A DNA stretch of 64,000 nucleotides, from NCBI GenBank assembly GCA_005884665.1, contig VBAT01000010.1:61819-125818 (forward strand), read 5' to 3'. Positions 46,634-56,038 of this stretch are shown here, piece after piece (the stretch's first letter is position 1; every line of letters begins with the position of its first letter). The DNA is from Bacteroidota bacterium. Its GTDB lineage: Bacteria > Bacteroidota > Bacteroidia > Chitinophagales > Chitinophagaceae. Made by a program: the position numbers and the translations under genes. A model generated the notes under the pieces. That model searched no databases and was not told the DNA's origin. It saw nothing but the letters and a program-made list of their open reading frames with translations.

Positions 46634-49441
46634 ATGAATAAATGGATCAGTAATATAATAGTAACCTTTTGCATTCAGACTTTGACATGCGGCATATGTT
46701 ATAGCCAGCAAACTGAAAAAGTATATCTCTCGGGCACAGGTAGTGACCATACCGTCAATTGGGAATTCTTTTGTACCGGGGGAATGAACGCAAATAGATG
46801 GACAACTATTCCTGTTCCTTCCTGCTGGGAACTGCAGGGATTTGGTAAATATGACTACGGGTTTGCCAAAGACAGCGTGCGGGGAAAAGAAAAAGGCCTG
46901 TATAAATATTCATTCAATGCTCCTTTAGCCTGGAAGAACAAAGTAATAAAAATCGTTTTTGAAGGGGTGATGACCGACGCCGAAGTAAAAATAAACGGCC
47001 AGTCCGCGGGAGAAATGCACCAGGGAGCATTTTATGCATTCAAATATGATATAACAAAACTTCTGAAGTTTGGTGAAAATAATTTATTAGAAGTGACTGT
47101 TTCAAAACATTCCGCCAATGAATCGGTGAATGCAGCAGAGCGCAGGGCGGATTTCTGGATATTTGGGGGCATATTTCGCCCGGTATATTTAGAAATATTG
47201 CCTGAAACACATTTCGAAAGCATAAGCATAAATGCAAGATCCAATGGCGATTTTATTGCATCAATCAAAACGACGGATAGAAAAGTCCCGTTTGATGTAA
47301 CAGCCCGCATCGTTGATAGCCGGGGGAAACCTATTGCTGACCTAAAGGCCGATAACTACAACGACAATGCCTGGGACGCTTTTCTTATAATGAAGAAAAT
47401 TCCAAATGTAAAACCCTGGAGCCCTGAGTTGCCCAGTATGTACAAGGCAGTTTTTACTATTTCATTCAAAGGAAAGGTTTTGCATACTGTAAGTCGGAAA
47501 ATTGGATTCAGAACTGTTGAAGTAAAAGAAAGGGACGGCATATATATAAATGGAGTGAAAGTAAAAATGAAAGGCGTCAACCGTCATTCATTTTGGCCAA
47601 CCAGTGGAAGGACACTGAGTAAGAAAAGGAGTATTGAAGATGTGTTGCTGATGAAGGATATGAACATGAACGCGGTCCGTATGTGTCATTATCCGCCGGA
47701 TGATCATTTCCTGGATGCCTGTGATTCTCTTGGACTATTTGTACTGGATGAGCTGGCCGGTTGGCACGGACATTATGATACACGAACAGGCTCTAAATTG
47801 GTGAAGGAAATGATTGAGCATGATGTAAACCATCCTTCGGTAGTTATCTGGGATAATGGGAATGAAGGAGGGCATAACCTGGATCTTGATACCTTATTTA
47901 AACAATACGACATTCAAAAGCGACCTGTTATCCATCCCTGGTTTTTATTTGGCGGTATTGAAACAATGCATTACCGGGAATATAATTATGGAATTGGAAA
48001 TTATAATCATGGGCATGATATTGTAATGCCTACTGAATTTTTGCATGGTTTGTATGATGGTGGTCATGGCGCGGGGCTGGAAGATTATTGGGAAGCGATG
48101 TGGAAGAACCCGCTAAGTGCCGGTGGATTTCTCTGGTCGTTTGCTGATGAAGGAGTAGTGAGAAGAGATAAGAATGATTCAATTGACACCGACGGCAACC
48201 ACGGTCCGGATGGAATAGTAGGTCCTTTTCATGAGAAAGAAGGAAGCTATTATGCCATTAAGGAAATTTGGAGCCCGGTTTATATTGAACGTAAACAACT
48301 TTTCGGACATCGTGATATATTGAATATTGAGAACAGGTTTTTCTTTACGAATATCAACCAGTGTCATTTTACATGGAAGACTTTTTCGTTTCCATATGAC
48401 GACACTACCGGTATAGAAACTGGTAGTGGTACAATCAAAGCCCCGGATATTAAACCCGGTGGCAAAGGTGTATTACACATTCCCCCATTGTTACCCAGGT
48501 CGGAAGATGTATGTTACATTACTGCATGGGATGCTCACAACCACGAGATATTTACCTGGAGCTTTCTTCTCAGAACTCCAAGTAGTGTATTATATGATCG
48601 GATGGGATGGTATAATCTAACTGCCGGTAAAAACCCAGCAGAACTGAAGGAGCAGGACTCCAGCTACGTTATCGCCGTTGACAATGTAATTCTTTCAATT
48701 AATAAGTACTCTGGCCTTTTAACCCGGGTGCAACAGGATGGAAAGATTCTTCCGTTCAATAATGGCCCGGTTATACAGGAAGGGGTAAATAATTTTAGCA
48801 AGTTCACTTATTATTACGACGAGGATAGCACACTTGTTGTCAGTTCCCGCTTTGACAGAAAAAACAACTACAACACACTTCAATGGAAGATTTATCCCAG
48901 CGGGGTCTTGCAAATGGAGATAAAGTATTTTCCAGGCGCCTATTTCACTGATTTTGTCGGAGTGAATTTTTCTTTTCCGGAAAAAGAAATGAAAAGCATC
49001 CAATACCTGGGTGATGGCCCCTACCGTGTCTGGAAAAACAGGATGAAAGGCACCCGGTTTGGTATCTGGAACAAAACTTATAATAATACAGAAACAGGGG
49101 AGGCGCCATGGATATACCCTGAATTTAAAGGATATTATTCCAATATGTATTGGTGCAGGTTTATTGCAAATGATCAATCATTTAAAGTAATGACTGACAA
49201 TGAAGATTTATTTCTGCGATTATTTACTCCTGCGTTTAAAGATGACCCCTGGCACAACTATCAGTTGCTTTTCCCCAATGGCGACATATCTTTTATGCAG
49301 GCTATTCCTGGGATAGGCACCAAAACTCAAAGGCCGGAAACCACCGGTCCTATGGGAATGAAAAATATTTATTACGATTATGATAAGGACCCTACAAGAG
49401 CGTTAGAGATGATATTGTATTTTGATTTTTCAGGGAAATAA
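46634..49441 (+). CDS. GH2 glycoside hydrolase, third copy
   Basis: 935 residues with a signal region (IIVTFCIQTLTCGICYSQQ). GH2 features: GKYDYGFAKD and GLYKYSFNAP in the jelly roll, VNRHSFWPTSGRTLS and NAVRMCHYPPDDHFLD in the barrel, acid/base Glu411 (WDNGNEGG) and nucleophile Glu468 (MPTEFLHG). A long C-terminal domain (~residues 630-935) resembles a beta-galactosidase small-chain supersandwich. It differs from the two other GH2 enzymes in its WDNGNEGG motif and C-terminal domains, so the three probably cut different linkages. Its stop overlaps the next start (TAATG). Confidence 0.9.
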   Translation: MNKWISNIIVTFCIQTLTCGICYSQQTEKVYLSGTGSDHTVNWEFFCTGGMNANRWTTIPVPSCWELQGFGKYDYGFAKDSVRGKEKGLYKYSFNAPLAWKNKVIKIVFEGVMTDAEVKINGQSAGEMHQGAFYAFKYDITKLLKFGENNLLEVTVSKHSANESVNAAERRADFWIFGGIFRPVYLEILPETHFESISINARSNGDFIASIKTTDRKVPFDVTARIVDSRGKPIADLKADNYNDNAWDAFLIMKKIPNVKPWSPELPSMYKAVFTISFKGKVLHTVSRKIGFRTVEVKERDGIYINGVKVKMKGVNRHSFWPTSGRTLSKKRSIEDVLLMKDMNMNAVRMCHYPPDDHFLDACDSLGLFVLDELAGWHGHYDTRTGSKLVKEMIEHDVNHPSVVIWDNGNEGGHNLDLDTLFKQYDIQKRPVIHPWFLFGGIETMHYREYNYGIGNYNHGHDIVMPTEFLHGLYDGGHGAGLEDYWEAMWKNPLSAGGFLWSFADEGVVRRDKNDSIDTDGNHGPDGIVGPFHEKEGSYYAIKEIWSPVYIERKQLFGHRDILNIENRFFFTNINQCHFTWKTFSFPYDDTTGIETGSGTIKAPDIKPGGKGVLHIPPLLPRSEDVCYITAWDAHNHEIFTWSFLLRTPSSVLYDRMGWYNLTAGKNPAELKEQDSSYVIAVDNVILSINKYSGLLTRVQQDGKILPFNNGPVIQEGVNNFSKFTYYYDEDSTLVVSSRFDRKNNYNTLQWKIYPSGVLQMEIKYFPGAYFTDFVGVNFSFPEKEMKSIQYLGDGPYRVWKNRMKGTRFGIWNKTYNNTETGEAPWIYPEFKGYYSNMYWCRFIANDQSFKVMTDNEDLFLRLFTPAFKDDPWHNYQLLFPNGDISFMQAIPGIGTKTQRPETTGPMGMKNIYYDYDKDPTRALEMILYFDFSGK

Positions 49442-52212
49442 TGAGCATGAAAACGAAAATTAGCATATTGATTTTTGCTGTCCTGTTTGTGCAACAGGTG
49501 CAGGCGCAAATTGATTTGCAACATCTCCGCTGTGAAATGAAGGATGAGCCGGGTGGCGTTATGGGGATTGACGTTAAAAAACCTCGGCTAAGCTGGGAAA
49601 TTATATCTGAGCAAAGAAACGTGCAGCAAACTGGATATCATATCATCGTGGCTTCTACCAAAGAAAAGCTGGACCAGGACGAAGGCGATATCTGGAATTC
49701 GGGAAAGATAAACTCTTCTCAATCGGTTCATGTTGTCTATGCAGGCAAACCCCTTACCAGCCGGATGAATTGTTTCTGGAAAGTAAAGGTCTTTACCAAT
49801 AAAGGCGAATCTGGTTGGGTTAAAGCAAAGTGGACGATGGGTTTGCTCGACAAGACCGACTGGAAAGCCAAATGGATAGGAGATGATAATGCTTCACCCT
49901 GGGATAGTATTACGCAGTGGTCAAGATTATCGGCGCGTTATTTCAGGAAAGAATTTCAATCACCCATAGGTGTAAAAAGAGCGACAGTCTATATTGTTGG
50001 TCTTGGGTTATATGAGCTATACATAAACGGTGAGAAGGTAGGCACAGCGGTTATGACACCGGTTCCAACAGATTACCGGAAATCTGTTTTATACAACACG
50101 TATGATGTTACCGACCTGGTAAAACCCGGAACCAATACGCTCGCGACTATCTTAGGCAATGGCCGCTTCTTTACTATGCGGCAGAACTATAAAACACAGA
50201 AGCATAACACATTTGGGTATCCAAAAATGCTGCTGCAATTGGAGATTGAATACACCGATGGAACAAGAAAAACCATCATCAGCGACGAAAGCTGGAAATT
50301 GAATGTCGACGGTCCGATACGTTCCAACAATGAATATGATGGGGAAGAGTACGATGCTACAAAAGAATTCGGAAAATGGATGGATGCGGGGTTTGATGAT
50401 TCAAAATGGCTGGTCCCGCAGCTGGTAAAAGCACCCGGCGGTATGATCCGAGCACAACCCAACAACCCGATCAGGATTAAGCAAACCATATTACCTGTTT
50501 CCATAAAAGATATCGGGCAGGGGAAATATATTATGGATATGGGCCAGAATTTTGCCGGCTGGATAAAAATGAAAGTACGGGGGACGAAGGGACAAAGCGT
50601 AAAGCTTCGTTTTGCAGAAAGCCTGCAGCCTAATGGTGAATTGTATACAGCCAACCTGCGTGATGCAAGAGTTACCGATGTGTATACTTTGAAAGGAGAA
50701 GCAGTGGAAGAATGGCAACCCTCTTTTGTGTATCATGGGTTCCGTTATGTCGAGATCACGGGTTATCCCGGTACTCCTGCATTAAATGATTTTGAAGGCA
50801 AATTTATCTATGACGATATAGCCTTAACCGGAAGCTTTCAATGTTCTGATATAACGATCAACAAGATCCATGAAAATGCCCGCTGGGGTATCGCATCGAA
50901 TTATAAAGGAATGCCTATCGATTGCCCGCAAAGAAATGAGCGACAACCCTGGTTGGGAGATAGGGCAACCGGCTCATCAGGCGAGGCCTTTATGTTTGAC
51001 AATGCAAATCTTTATGCTAAATGGCTGGACGATATTGAAGAATCGCAAACTGCAGAAGGTGCAATTCCCGATGTAGCCCCTGCGTTCTGGAATTATTATA
51101 CAGATAACGTTACCTGGCCCGGAACTTACTTGCTTGTGGCTGATTTACTTTACCGTCAGTACGGTGATGAACGGCCGATTGCCAGGCATTATCCATCGAT
51201 GAAGAAATGGATGCGCTATATGCAATCGAAGTATATGAAGGATTTTATTGTGACGAAAGATAAGTATGGCGATTGGTGCGTACCACCTGAAAGCCTGGAC
51301 CTGATCAGGTCGAGGGATAGCCTGCGTAATACCAACGGTGAACTGATCGCTACCGCCTATTACTACAGGCTCCTTCAGCTAATGAAAAAATTCGCGGCTA
51401 TCAGCGGTAATAATACCGATATAAAAAGCTACGATGCATTAGCAGGAAATATTGCTACGGCTTTCAACAAAAAATTTTATAACCCGCAGCGCGGTTGCTA
51501 TGACAACAATACGGTAACTGCCAATCTCCTGCCTTTGTATTTTAATATTACCCCCGATGCCTGGAAAAAAACCGTTTTCAATAATATTTACAATAAAATA
51601 AAAAGAGAAGACCAGTTACATATTAGCACCGGTGTTATCGGCACGCAATGGCTCATGCGCGGGCTTACAGATTTCGGCTACCCGGATATTGCTTATGCGC
51701 TGGCATCTAATAAAACCTATCCCAGTTGGGGATATATGACGGAACAGGGCGCCACTACGATTTGGGAATTATGGAACGGGAACACAGCCAGCCCTCAGAT
51801 GAATTCGCAGAATCATGTCATGCTGCTTGGCGACCTGTTGATATGGCTGTATGAAGATATCGCCGGTATTCGATCTGATGACAAGAATATAGCCTTTAAG
51901 GAAATTATTATGAAGCCTTCATTTGGCGCCGGCCCTGATTTCGTGAATGCTTCGTATCAATCTGTTTATGGACTTATCCGAAGCGATTGGAAAAAAGAGA
52001 CGGATGGCCTGACATGGCAGATTACTGTTCCCGCGAATACAAAGGCAATTGTTTATATACCTGCAAAAAATGCCGGTGATGTAATGGAAAGTTTGAATCA
52101 CGCGGAAAAATCAGAAGGAGTACATTTTATAAACATAGAAGATGGGATTGCCGTATTTGAAATCGGTAGCGGCAAGTACTCATTTTTTGTTCAATCATCA
52201 GCGGTCAAATAA
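49441..52212 (+). CDS. GH78 alpha-L-rhamnosidase, copy 2
   Basis: 923 residues with signal peptide (MKTKISILIFAVLFVQQVQAQ; a second ATG six bases downstream is equally possible). Typical GH78 layout: N-terminal fibronectin-like domain, beta-sandwiches (VYIVGLGLYELYINGEKVG) and an (alpha/alpha)6 barrel with the complete motif DCPQRNERQPWLGD (Asp494, Glu500, Asp507). A C-terminal beta domain follows (SYQSVYGLIRSDWKKE). Unlike copy 1 it has the canonical GD ending, so the two rhamnosidases belong to different subgroups. It starts on the last base of the GH2 gene and precedes a DUF3826 gene by six bases. Confidence 0.94.
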   Translation: MSMKTKISILIFAVLFVQQVQAQIDLQHLRCEMKDEPGGVMGIDVKKPRLSWEIISEQRNVQQTGYHIIVASTKEKLDQDEGDIWNSGKINSSQSVHVVYAGKPLTSRMNCFWKVKVFTNKGESGWVKAKWTMGLLDKTDWKAKWIGDDNASPWDSITQWSRLSARYFRKEFQSPIGVKRATVYIVGLGLYELYINGEKVGTAVMTPVPTDYRKSVLYNTYDVTDLVKPGTNTLATILGNGRFFTMRQNYKTQKHNTFGYPKMLLQLEIEYTDGTRKTIISDESWKLNVDGPIRSNNEYDGEEYDATKEFGKWMDAGFDDSKWLVPQLVKAPGGMIRAQPNNPIRIKQTILPVSIKDIGQGKYIMDMGQNFAGWIKMKVRGTKGQSVKLRFAESLQPNGELYTANLRDARVTDVYTLKGEAVEEWQPSFVYHGFRYVEITGYPGTPALNDFEGKFIYDDIALTGSFQCSDITINKIHENARWGIASNYKGMPIDCPQRNERQPWLGDRATGSSGEAFMFDNANLYAKWLDDIEESQTAEGAIPDVAPAFWNYYTDNVTWPGTYLLVADLLYRQYGDERPIARHYPSMKKWMRYMQSKYMKDFIVTKDKYGDWCVPPESLDLIRSRDSLRNTNGELIATAYYYRLLQLMKKFAAISGNNTDIKSYDALAGNIATAFNKKFYNPQRGCYDNNTVTANLLPLYFNITPDAWKKTVFNNIYNKIKREDQLHISTGVIGTQWLMRGLTDFGYPDIAYALASNKTYPSWGYMTEQGATTIWELWNGNTASPQMNSQNHVMLLGDLLIWLYEDIAGIRSDDKNIAFKEIIMKPSFGAGPDFVNASYQSVYGLIRSDWKKETDGLTWQITVPANTKAIVYIPAKNAGDVMESLNHAEKSEGVHFINIEDGIAVFEIGSGKYSFFVQSSAVK

Positions 52213-52218
52213 TATTAT

Positions 52219-52935
52219 ATGAGAAAGAAGATTAAATACTGTCTTTTTATTATTTCAATACTCATTGCAGGACCGGGTCTTCAAGCCCAGGTGAGCAATG
52301 CAGACTCTTCGAAATTGTCTTCGGGTGAGGCAATGGCCAGATCAAATGCTGAATTGGAAAGAAAAGCAGCAGACTGGGTGGCTTCGCTGGATCTAAAAGA
52401 CGATGCTAAAGCAAAAAGAGTACGGGATGCAGTCACGATTCACCTTGTTGCCGTACGTGACTGGCATAACAGTCATCCCTTTACATTGACACCTGCCGGC
52501 ATTAACCCCAGCACGGGTAATATGCTTTCAGAAATGGACCGGCAACTTATTATTTGCTCCACAAAACCGAGATCTGTTCATGATAACCTGATGAGAGTAC
52601 TCAGGAGCGAATTAGATTCTTCCCAGGTAGAATCTATTCTTAATAAATACACTATTGGTAAGGTTGCATTTACACTAAAGGGCTACCAGGCCATTGTTCC
52701 TGACCTTACCGCGAAAGAAGAAGCCGAAATCCTTAAAAACCTGAAGCAGGCAAGGGAACAGGCGATAGATTACAAGAGTATAAGAGAGATCTCTGCCATT
52801 TTCGAGATCTACAAAACCAGGTGCGAGCAGTACTTAAATAATAATGGTCGTAACTGGCGACAATTATTTAAAGCATATGTAGATAAGGTGAAAGCCCAAA
52901 AGGAAGCGGAAAAACAAAAAGAAAAAACGAATTAA
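52219..52935 (+). CDS. DUF3826 secreted protein, copy 2
   Basis: 238 residues with signal peptide (YCLFIISILIAGPGLQAQ). Helical, Lys/Glu-rich mature part with the DUF3826 pattern (RDAVTIHLVAVRDWHNSH, LTAKEEAEILKNLKQAREQA). It is six bases after the GH78 gene and six before the sialidase-fold gene, so it is part of the same operon. The N-terminal half differs from copy 1, but the C-terminal helix arrangement is shared. No enzymatic motif; function unknown. Confidence 0.8.
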   Translation: MRKKIKYCLFIISILIAGPGLQAQVSNADSSKLSSGEAMARSNAELERKAADWVASLDLKDDAKAKRVRDAVTIHLVAVRDWHNSHPFTLTPAGINPSTGNMLSEMDRQLIICSTKPRSVHDNLMRVLRSELDSSQVESILNKYTIGKVAFTLKGYQAIVPDLTAKEEAEILKNLKQAREQAIDYKSIREISAIFEIYKTRCEQYLNNNGRNWRQLFKAYVDKVKAQKEAEKQKEKTN

Positions 52936-52941
52936 AAGGTA

Positions 52942-54060
52942 ATGAAAAGAAAATTATTAATCGGTCTCCTGGTGACCCTGCCTATTACCGGTGTATATGC
53001 GCAAAAAAATACCTGGAAGACTGGCATTCTTGTGGACGAATTTATTTACACTGAAGCACCCTTCCCACAGGCGCATGCCTCCACGATTGCCGAAACTCCA
53101 GCTGGATTAATAGCGGCATGGTTTGGTGGCACAAAAGAAGGGAATAAAGATGTATGTATCTGGACTAGCAAATTGGTAAATAATAAATGGACAGCCCCGG
53201 AAAAAGCGGCCGAAGGAATTATCAATGATACCACACGATATGCCTGTTATAATCCAGTTTTGTTTTATGCGCCAAACGGGGAATTGCTGTTGTTTTATAA
53301 AATAGGACCAAATGTGGCAGGATGGACCGGGTGGATGATGCGCAGTAACGACTATGGCAAAACATGGATCCAGCGGGAAGCGTTGCCACCAGGTTTTCTC
53401 GGGCCTATAAAGAATAAACCGCTCCTGGTTAATAATACGTTGATATGTCCTTCGAGCACAGAGAAAAATGGTTGGAAAGTGCATTTTGAATACACCAATG
53501 ATCTTGGAAAAACCTGGACAAAGTCAGGAGATATCAATGATGGGATTATAGTTAGTGCTATTCAACCGTCGATATTGACCTATAAAAATGGAAGTATGCA
53601 GGTGCTTTGCAGGAGCAAGAACAGGGCCATCAACGAAAGCTGGAGTAAAGATGGAGGGAAGACCTGGAGTGAGATGAAAGCGTCTTCATTGCCAAATAAT
53701 AATTCGGGCACAGATGCGGTAACATTAAAAGACGGCAGGCAGCTGCTTGTTTACAATCATGTAAGGCCTGCTGACTCATTACCGAATGGTAAAGGCGCAA
53801 GAACTCCTTTGAATGTTGCCATTTCAGAGGACGGAAAGACCTGGTTTGCCGCTTTGATCCTGGAAGATTCACCCATAAGCCAGTATTCTTATCCTTCTGT
53901 TATTCAAACCAACGATGGAATGGTGCATATTGTTTATACCTGGAGAAGGGAAAGGATAAAACACGTAGCGATTGATCCGGCGAAATTAAAACTGGAGCCA
54001 ATTGTGAATGGTCAATGGCCGGGGTTTGTTGCCGTTGCTACCGCTCCGTCAGTTGATTAG
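52942..54060 (+). CDS. Secreted sialidase-family (BNR, six-bladed propeller) enzyme
   Basis: 372 residues with signal peptide (LLIGLLVTLPITGVYAQ). Four Asp boxes are present (SNDYGKTW, TNDLGKTW, SKDGGKTW, SEDGKTW), defining the sialidase propeller. Other conserved parts are HASTIAETPAGLIAAWFGGTKEG, CYNPVLFYAPNGELLLFYK and SQYSYPSVIQTNDGMVHIVYTW. Neuraminate is not expected in plant pectin. GH33 also contains 3-deoxy-2-octulosonidase activity on RG-II, so an ulosonic-acid hydrolase is a reasonable guess in front of the aldolase operon. Family fold is firm, substrate inferred. Confidence 0.85.
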   Translation: MKRKLLIGLLVTLPITGVYAQKNTWKTGILVDEFIYTEAPFPQAHASTIAETPAGLIAAWFGGTKEGNKDVCIWTSKLVNNKWTAPEKAAEGIINDTTRYACYNPVLFYAPNGELLLFYKIGPNVAGWTGWMMRSNDYGKTWIQREALPPGFLGPIKNKPLLVNNTLICPSSTEKNGWKVHFEYTNDLGKTWTKSGDINDGIIVSAIQPSILTYKNGSMQVLCRSKNRAINESWSKDGGKTWSEMKASSLPNNNSGTDAVTLKDGRQLLVYNHVRPADSLPNGKGARTPLNVAISEDGKTWFAALILEDSPISQYSYPSVIQTNDGMVHIVYTWRRERIKHVAIDPAKLKLEPIVNGQWPGFVAVATAPSVD

Positions 54061-54122
54061 TTTATTGGTTTACTAGTGGATGGGGTGATATTGCTTACAC
54101 TGATGAGGCTACCAATTACAAA

Positions 54123-54150
54123 TTAACCAGTTAACCAATTAACTGGTTAA
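54123..54150. repeat. Perfect 12-bp inverted repeat upstream of SSS symporter 1
   Basis: TTAACCAGTTAA and TTAACTGGTTAA flank a 4-base spacer, ending 10 bases before the start codon at 54161. It could be an operator for a dimeric regulator or a dispersed AT-rich palindrome; the flanking TTAACCA/CCAATCAA near-repeats favour the latter. Confidence 0.7.
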
Positions 54151-54160
54151 CCAATCAACA

Positions 54161-55732
54161 ATGAACAGACTGCCAATTGTCGATATCATCATTATCCTCG
54201 CCTACTTGGCCGCAATGGTAGGGATCGGATTTTATTTTTCAAAAAGGAATAAAAACACTGACCAATTCACCCGGGCATCCGGGAAAATCCCGGGATGGGC
54301 GATTGGACTATCTATTTATGCGACATTTTTAAGCAGCAATACATTTTTAGGGGTACCCGGTACAGCTTTCGGCGGCAACTGGAATGCATTCGTATTTAGT
54401 ATTTCGATGCCGCTGGCCGCATGGGTTGCCTCAAAGTATTTTGTCCCTTTTTACAGGAGTACAGGAGAAATATCCGCCTACACACATTTGGAAAAACGAT
54501 TTGGTCCCTGGGCAAGAACTTACGCTGTTGTTTGTTTTCTCCTGACACAGTTTGCAAGAATGGGAACCATATTTTTTGGTATGGCTTTAAGCCTGCAGGC
54601 ATTAGCTGGCTTTTCCATGTCATCGATTATGATCGTTATGGGTATCTGTATTATTGTCTACACTGTACTGGGCGGAATGGAGGCGGTAGTATGGACTGAA
54701 GTTGTACAGGGGGTTATTAAAACACTCGGTGCATTATTGATATTGTTCCTGGTGATAAAGGAGATCCCCGGCGGCTTTTCAAAAGTATGGGAGATTGCGG
54801 CAACAGATAATAAGTTAAGCCTTGGCAGTCTTTCTCCCAATCTTACCGAATCGACTTTCTGGGTCATATTGTTCTATGGTTTTTTTATCAACCTGAATAA
54901 TTTCGGGATGGACCAAAATTATATCCAGCGTTATCATACGGCGAAGTCGGCCAGACAGGCAAGCAGGTCGGTTTGGCTTTGTGTAGCAATGTATGTGCCG
55001 GCATCTTTGCTGTTTTTTATCATCGGCACCTCACTTTATGCATATTATAATCTGCATCCTGACTTGCTGGAGCCGGTTAAGATGCTTGCTGCAAGTGATA
55101 AGTTGCCGGCAGTGGCTTCCGTTAATGAAATAGACAAAGTAGCTGCATCGTTGCAACCGACAGACTATGCTGATAAAGTTTTGCCCAATTTTATGGTGAC
55201 AAAAATCCCAACCGGTTTAGTCGGACTCATTGTTTCCGCTTTATTATCTGCCGCCATGAGCACCATCAGTTCTAATATGAACGCATCGGCAACCGTTTTT
55301 ACCATGGATATTTATAAAAGATATTTCAGACCGGGTATTGGTGAAAAGCAACAAATGAACGTCCTGCGTACTGCTACTGTTGTGTTCGGGTTAATTGGAT
55401 TAGGAACAGGTCTTGCTATGATAGGGGCGAAAAGCTTACTAAAAACATGGTGGGAATTATCTGGAATATTTGCCGGGGGTATGTTAGGTTTATTCTTATT
55501 GGGATTGATCAGCAGGCAAACAAAAAATACGGAGGCTTTGACAGCAACGATCATTGGAGTTATTGTGATACTATGGATGACGTTTTCGGATAGGCTGAAC
55601 GGAAATTATGCTTTTTTGAAAAGCCCGATGCATAAGAATATGATCATCGTTGTGGGTACACTGACGATCTTTTTGGCGGGAATTCTATTGACAAAGTTAA
55701 GAGCTAAAAAGCGGGTGTTGGTAGTGGGGTAA
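54161..55732 (+). CDS. Sodium:solute symporter (SSS family), copy 1
   Basis: 523 residues and about 13 hydrophobic segments. SSS signatures are present: GFYFSKRNKNTDQFTRASGKIPGW at the N-terminus, AWTYAVVC-type helices, the GMDQNYIQRYHTAKSARQA loop and the SALLSAAMSTISSNMNASATVF helix. The family imports sugars, sialic acids and carboxylates with sodium. Its place between an acidic-sugar-hydrolase candidate and the aldolase operon suggests an acidic sugar cargo. It is followed by a palindrome and repeat copy B. Confidence 0.93.
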   Translation: MNRLPIVDIIIILAYLAAMVGIGFYFSKRNKNTDQFTRASGKIPGWAIGLSIYATFLSSNTFLGVPGTAFGGNWNAFVFSISMPLAAWVASKYFVPFYRSTGEISAYTHLEKRFGPWARTYAVVCFLLTQFARMGTIFFGMALSLQALAGFSMSSIMIVMGICIIVYTVLGGMEAVVWTEVVQGVIKTLGALLILFLVIKEIPGGFSKVWEIAATDNKLSLGSLSPNLTESTFWVILFYGFFINLNNFGMDQNYIQRYHTAKSARQASRSVWLCVAMYVPASLLFFIIGTSLYAYYNLHPDLLEPVKMLAASDKLPAVASVNEIDKVAASLQPTDYADKVLPNFMVTKIPTGLVGLIVSALLSAAMSTISSNMNASATVFTMDIYKRYFRPGIGEKQQMNVLRTATVVFGLIGLGTGLAMIGAKSLLKTWWELSGIFAGGMLGLFLLGLISRQTKNTEALTATIIGVIVILWMTFSDRLNGNYAFLKSPMHKNMIIVVGTLTIFLAGILLTKLRAKKRVLVVG

Positions 55733-55747
55733 AACAGTTAGTGTTTT

Positions 55748-55765
55748 ATCCGATAACTATCGGAT
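55748..55765. repeat. Short palindrome ATCCGATA-AC-TATCGGAT
   Basis: Perfect 8-bp arms around two bases, 15 bases after the symporter stop codon. It resembles the TATCGGGA-type palindromes elsewhere in the window. A two-base loop and a weak following T run make terminator function doubtful. Confidence 0.6.
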
Positions 55766-55774
55766 TTGAATTTG

Positions 55775-55915
55775 CCCACAGAGGACCCCTGAGAAGACGC
55801 GGAGAGCCACAGAGAAAGAAGGCTCTGTGGCTCTCTCTGCTGCTATCTTGATGTACGCATATCAAAGGAGGGCTGGCAGAGCAGGGTTTGTCTTTTCTCT
55901 GCGGCTCTCTGTGGT
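55775..55915. repeat. Dispersed ~140-bp repeat with inverted ends, copy B
   Basis: Related to copy A at 46469-46608 along its length: CCCACAGAG start, CCACAGAGAA, GTGGCTCTC, CTTGATGTA core and a GGCTCTCTGTGG end. It occupies most of the 306-base gap between the symporter and the first aldolase gene; the rest (55916-56038) should hold the promoter of the aldolase operon, but no sure -33/-7 pair was identified. Confidence 0.85.
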
Positions 55916-56038
55916 CGGGTTGATTTTTTAAACATAGATATTACCGTAAAACAGTAAAATTGTACAGCATTATAGTCAAATCCTGCATTGCCACCCTCGG
56001 TTAAAATTTGAAATTTATACATTCAAAAACAGTGTGTT

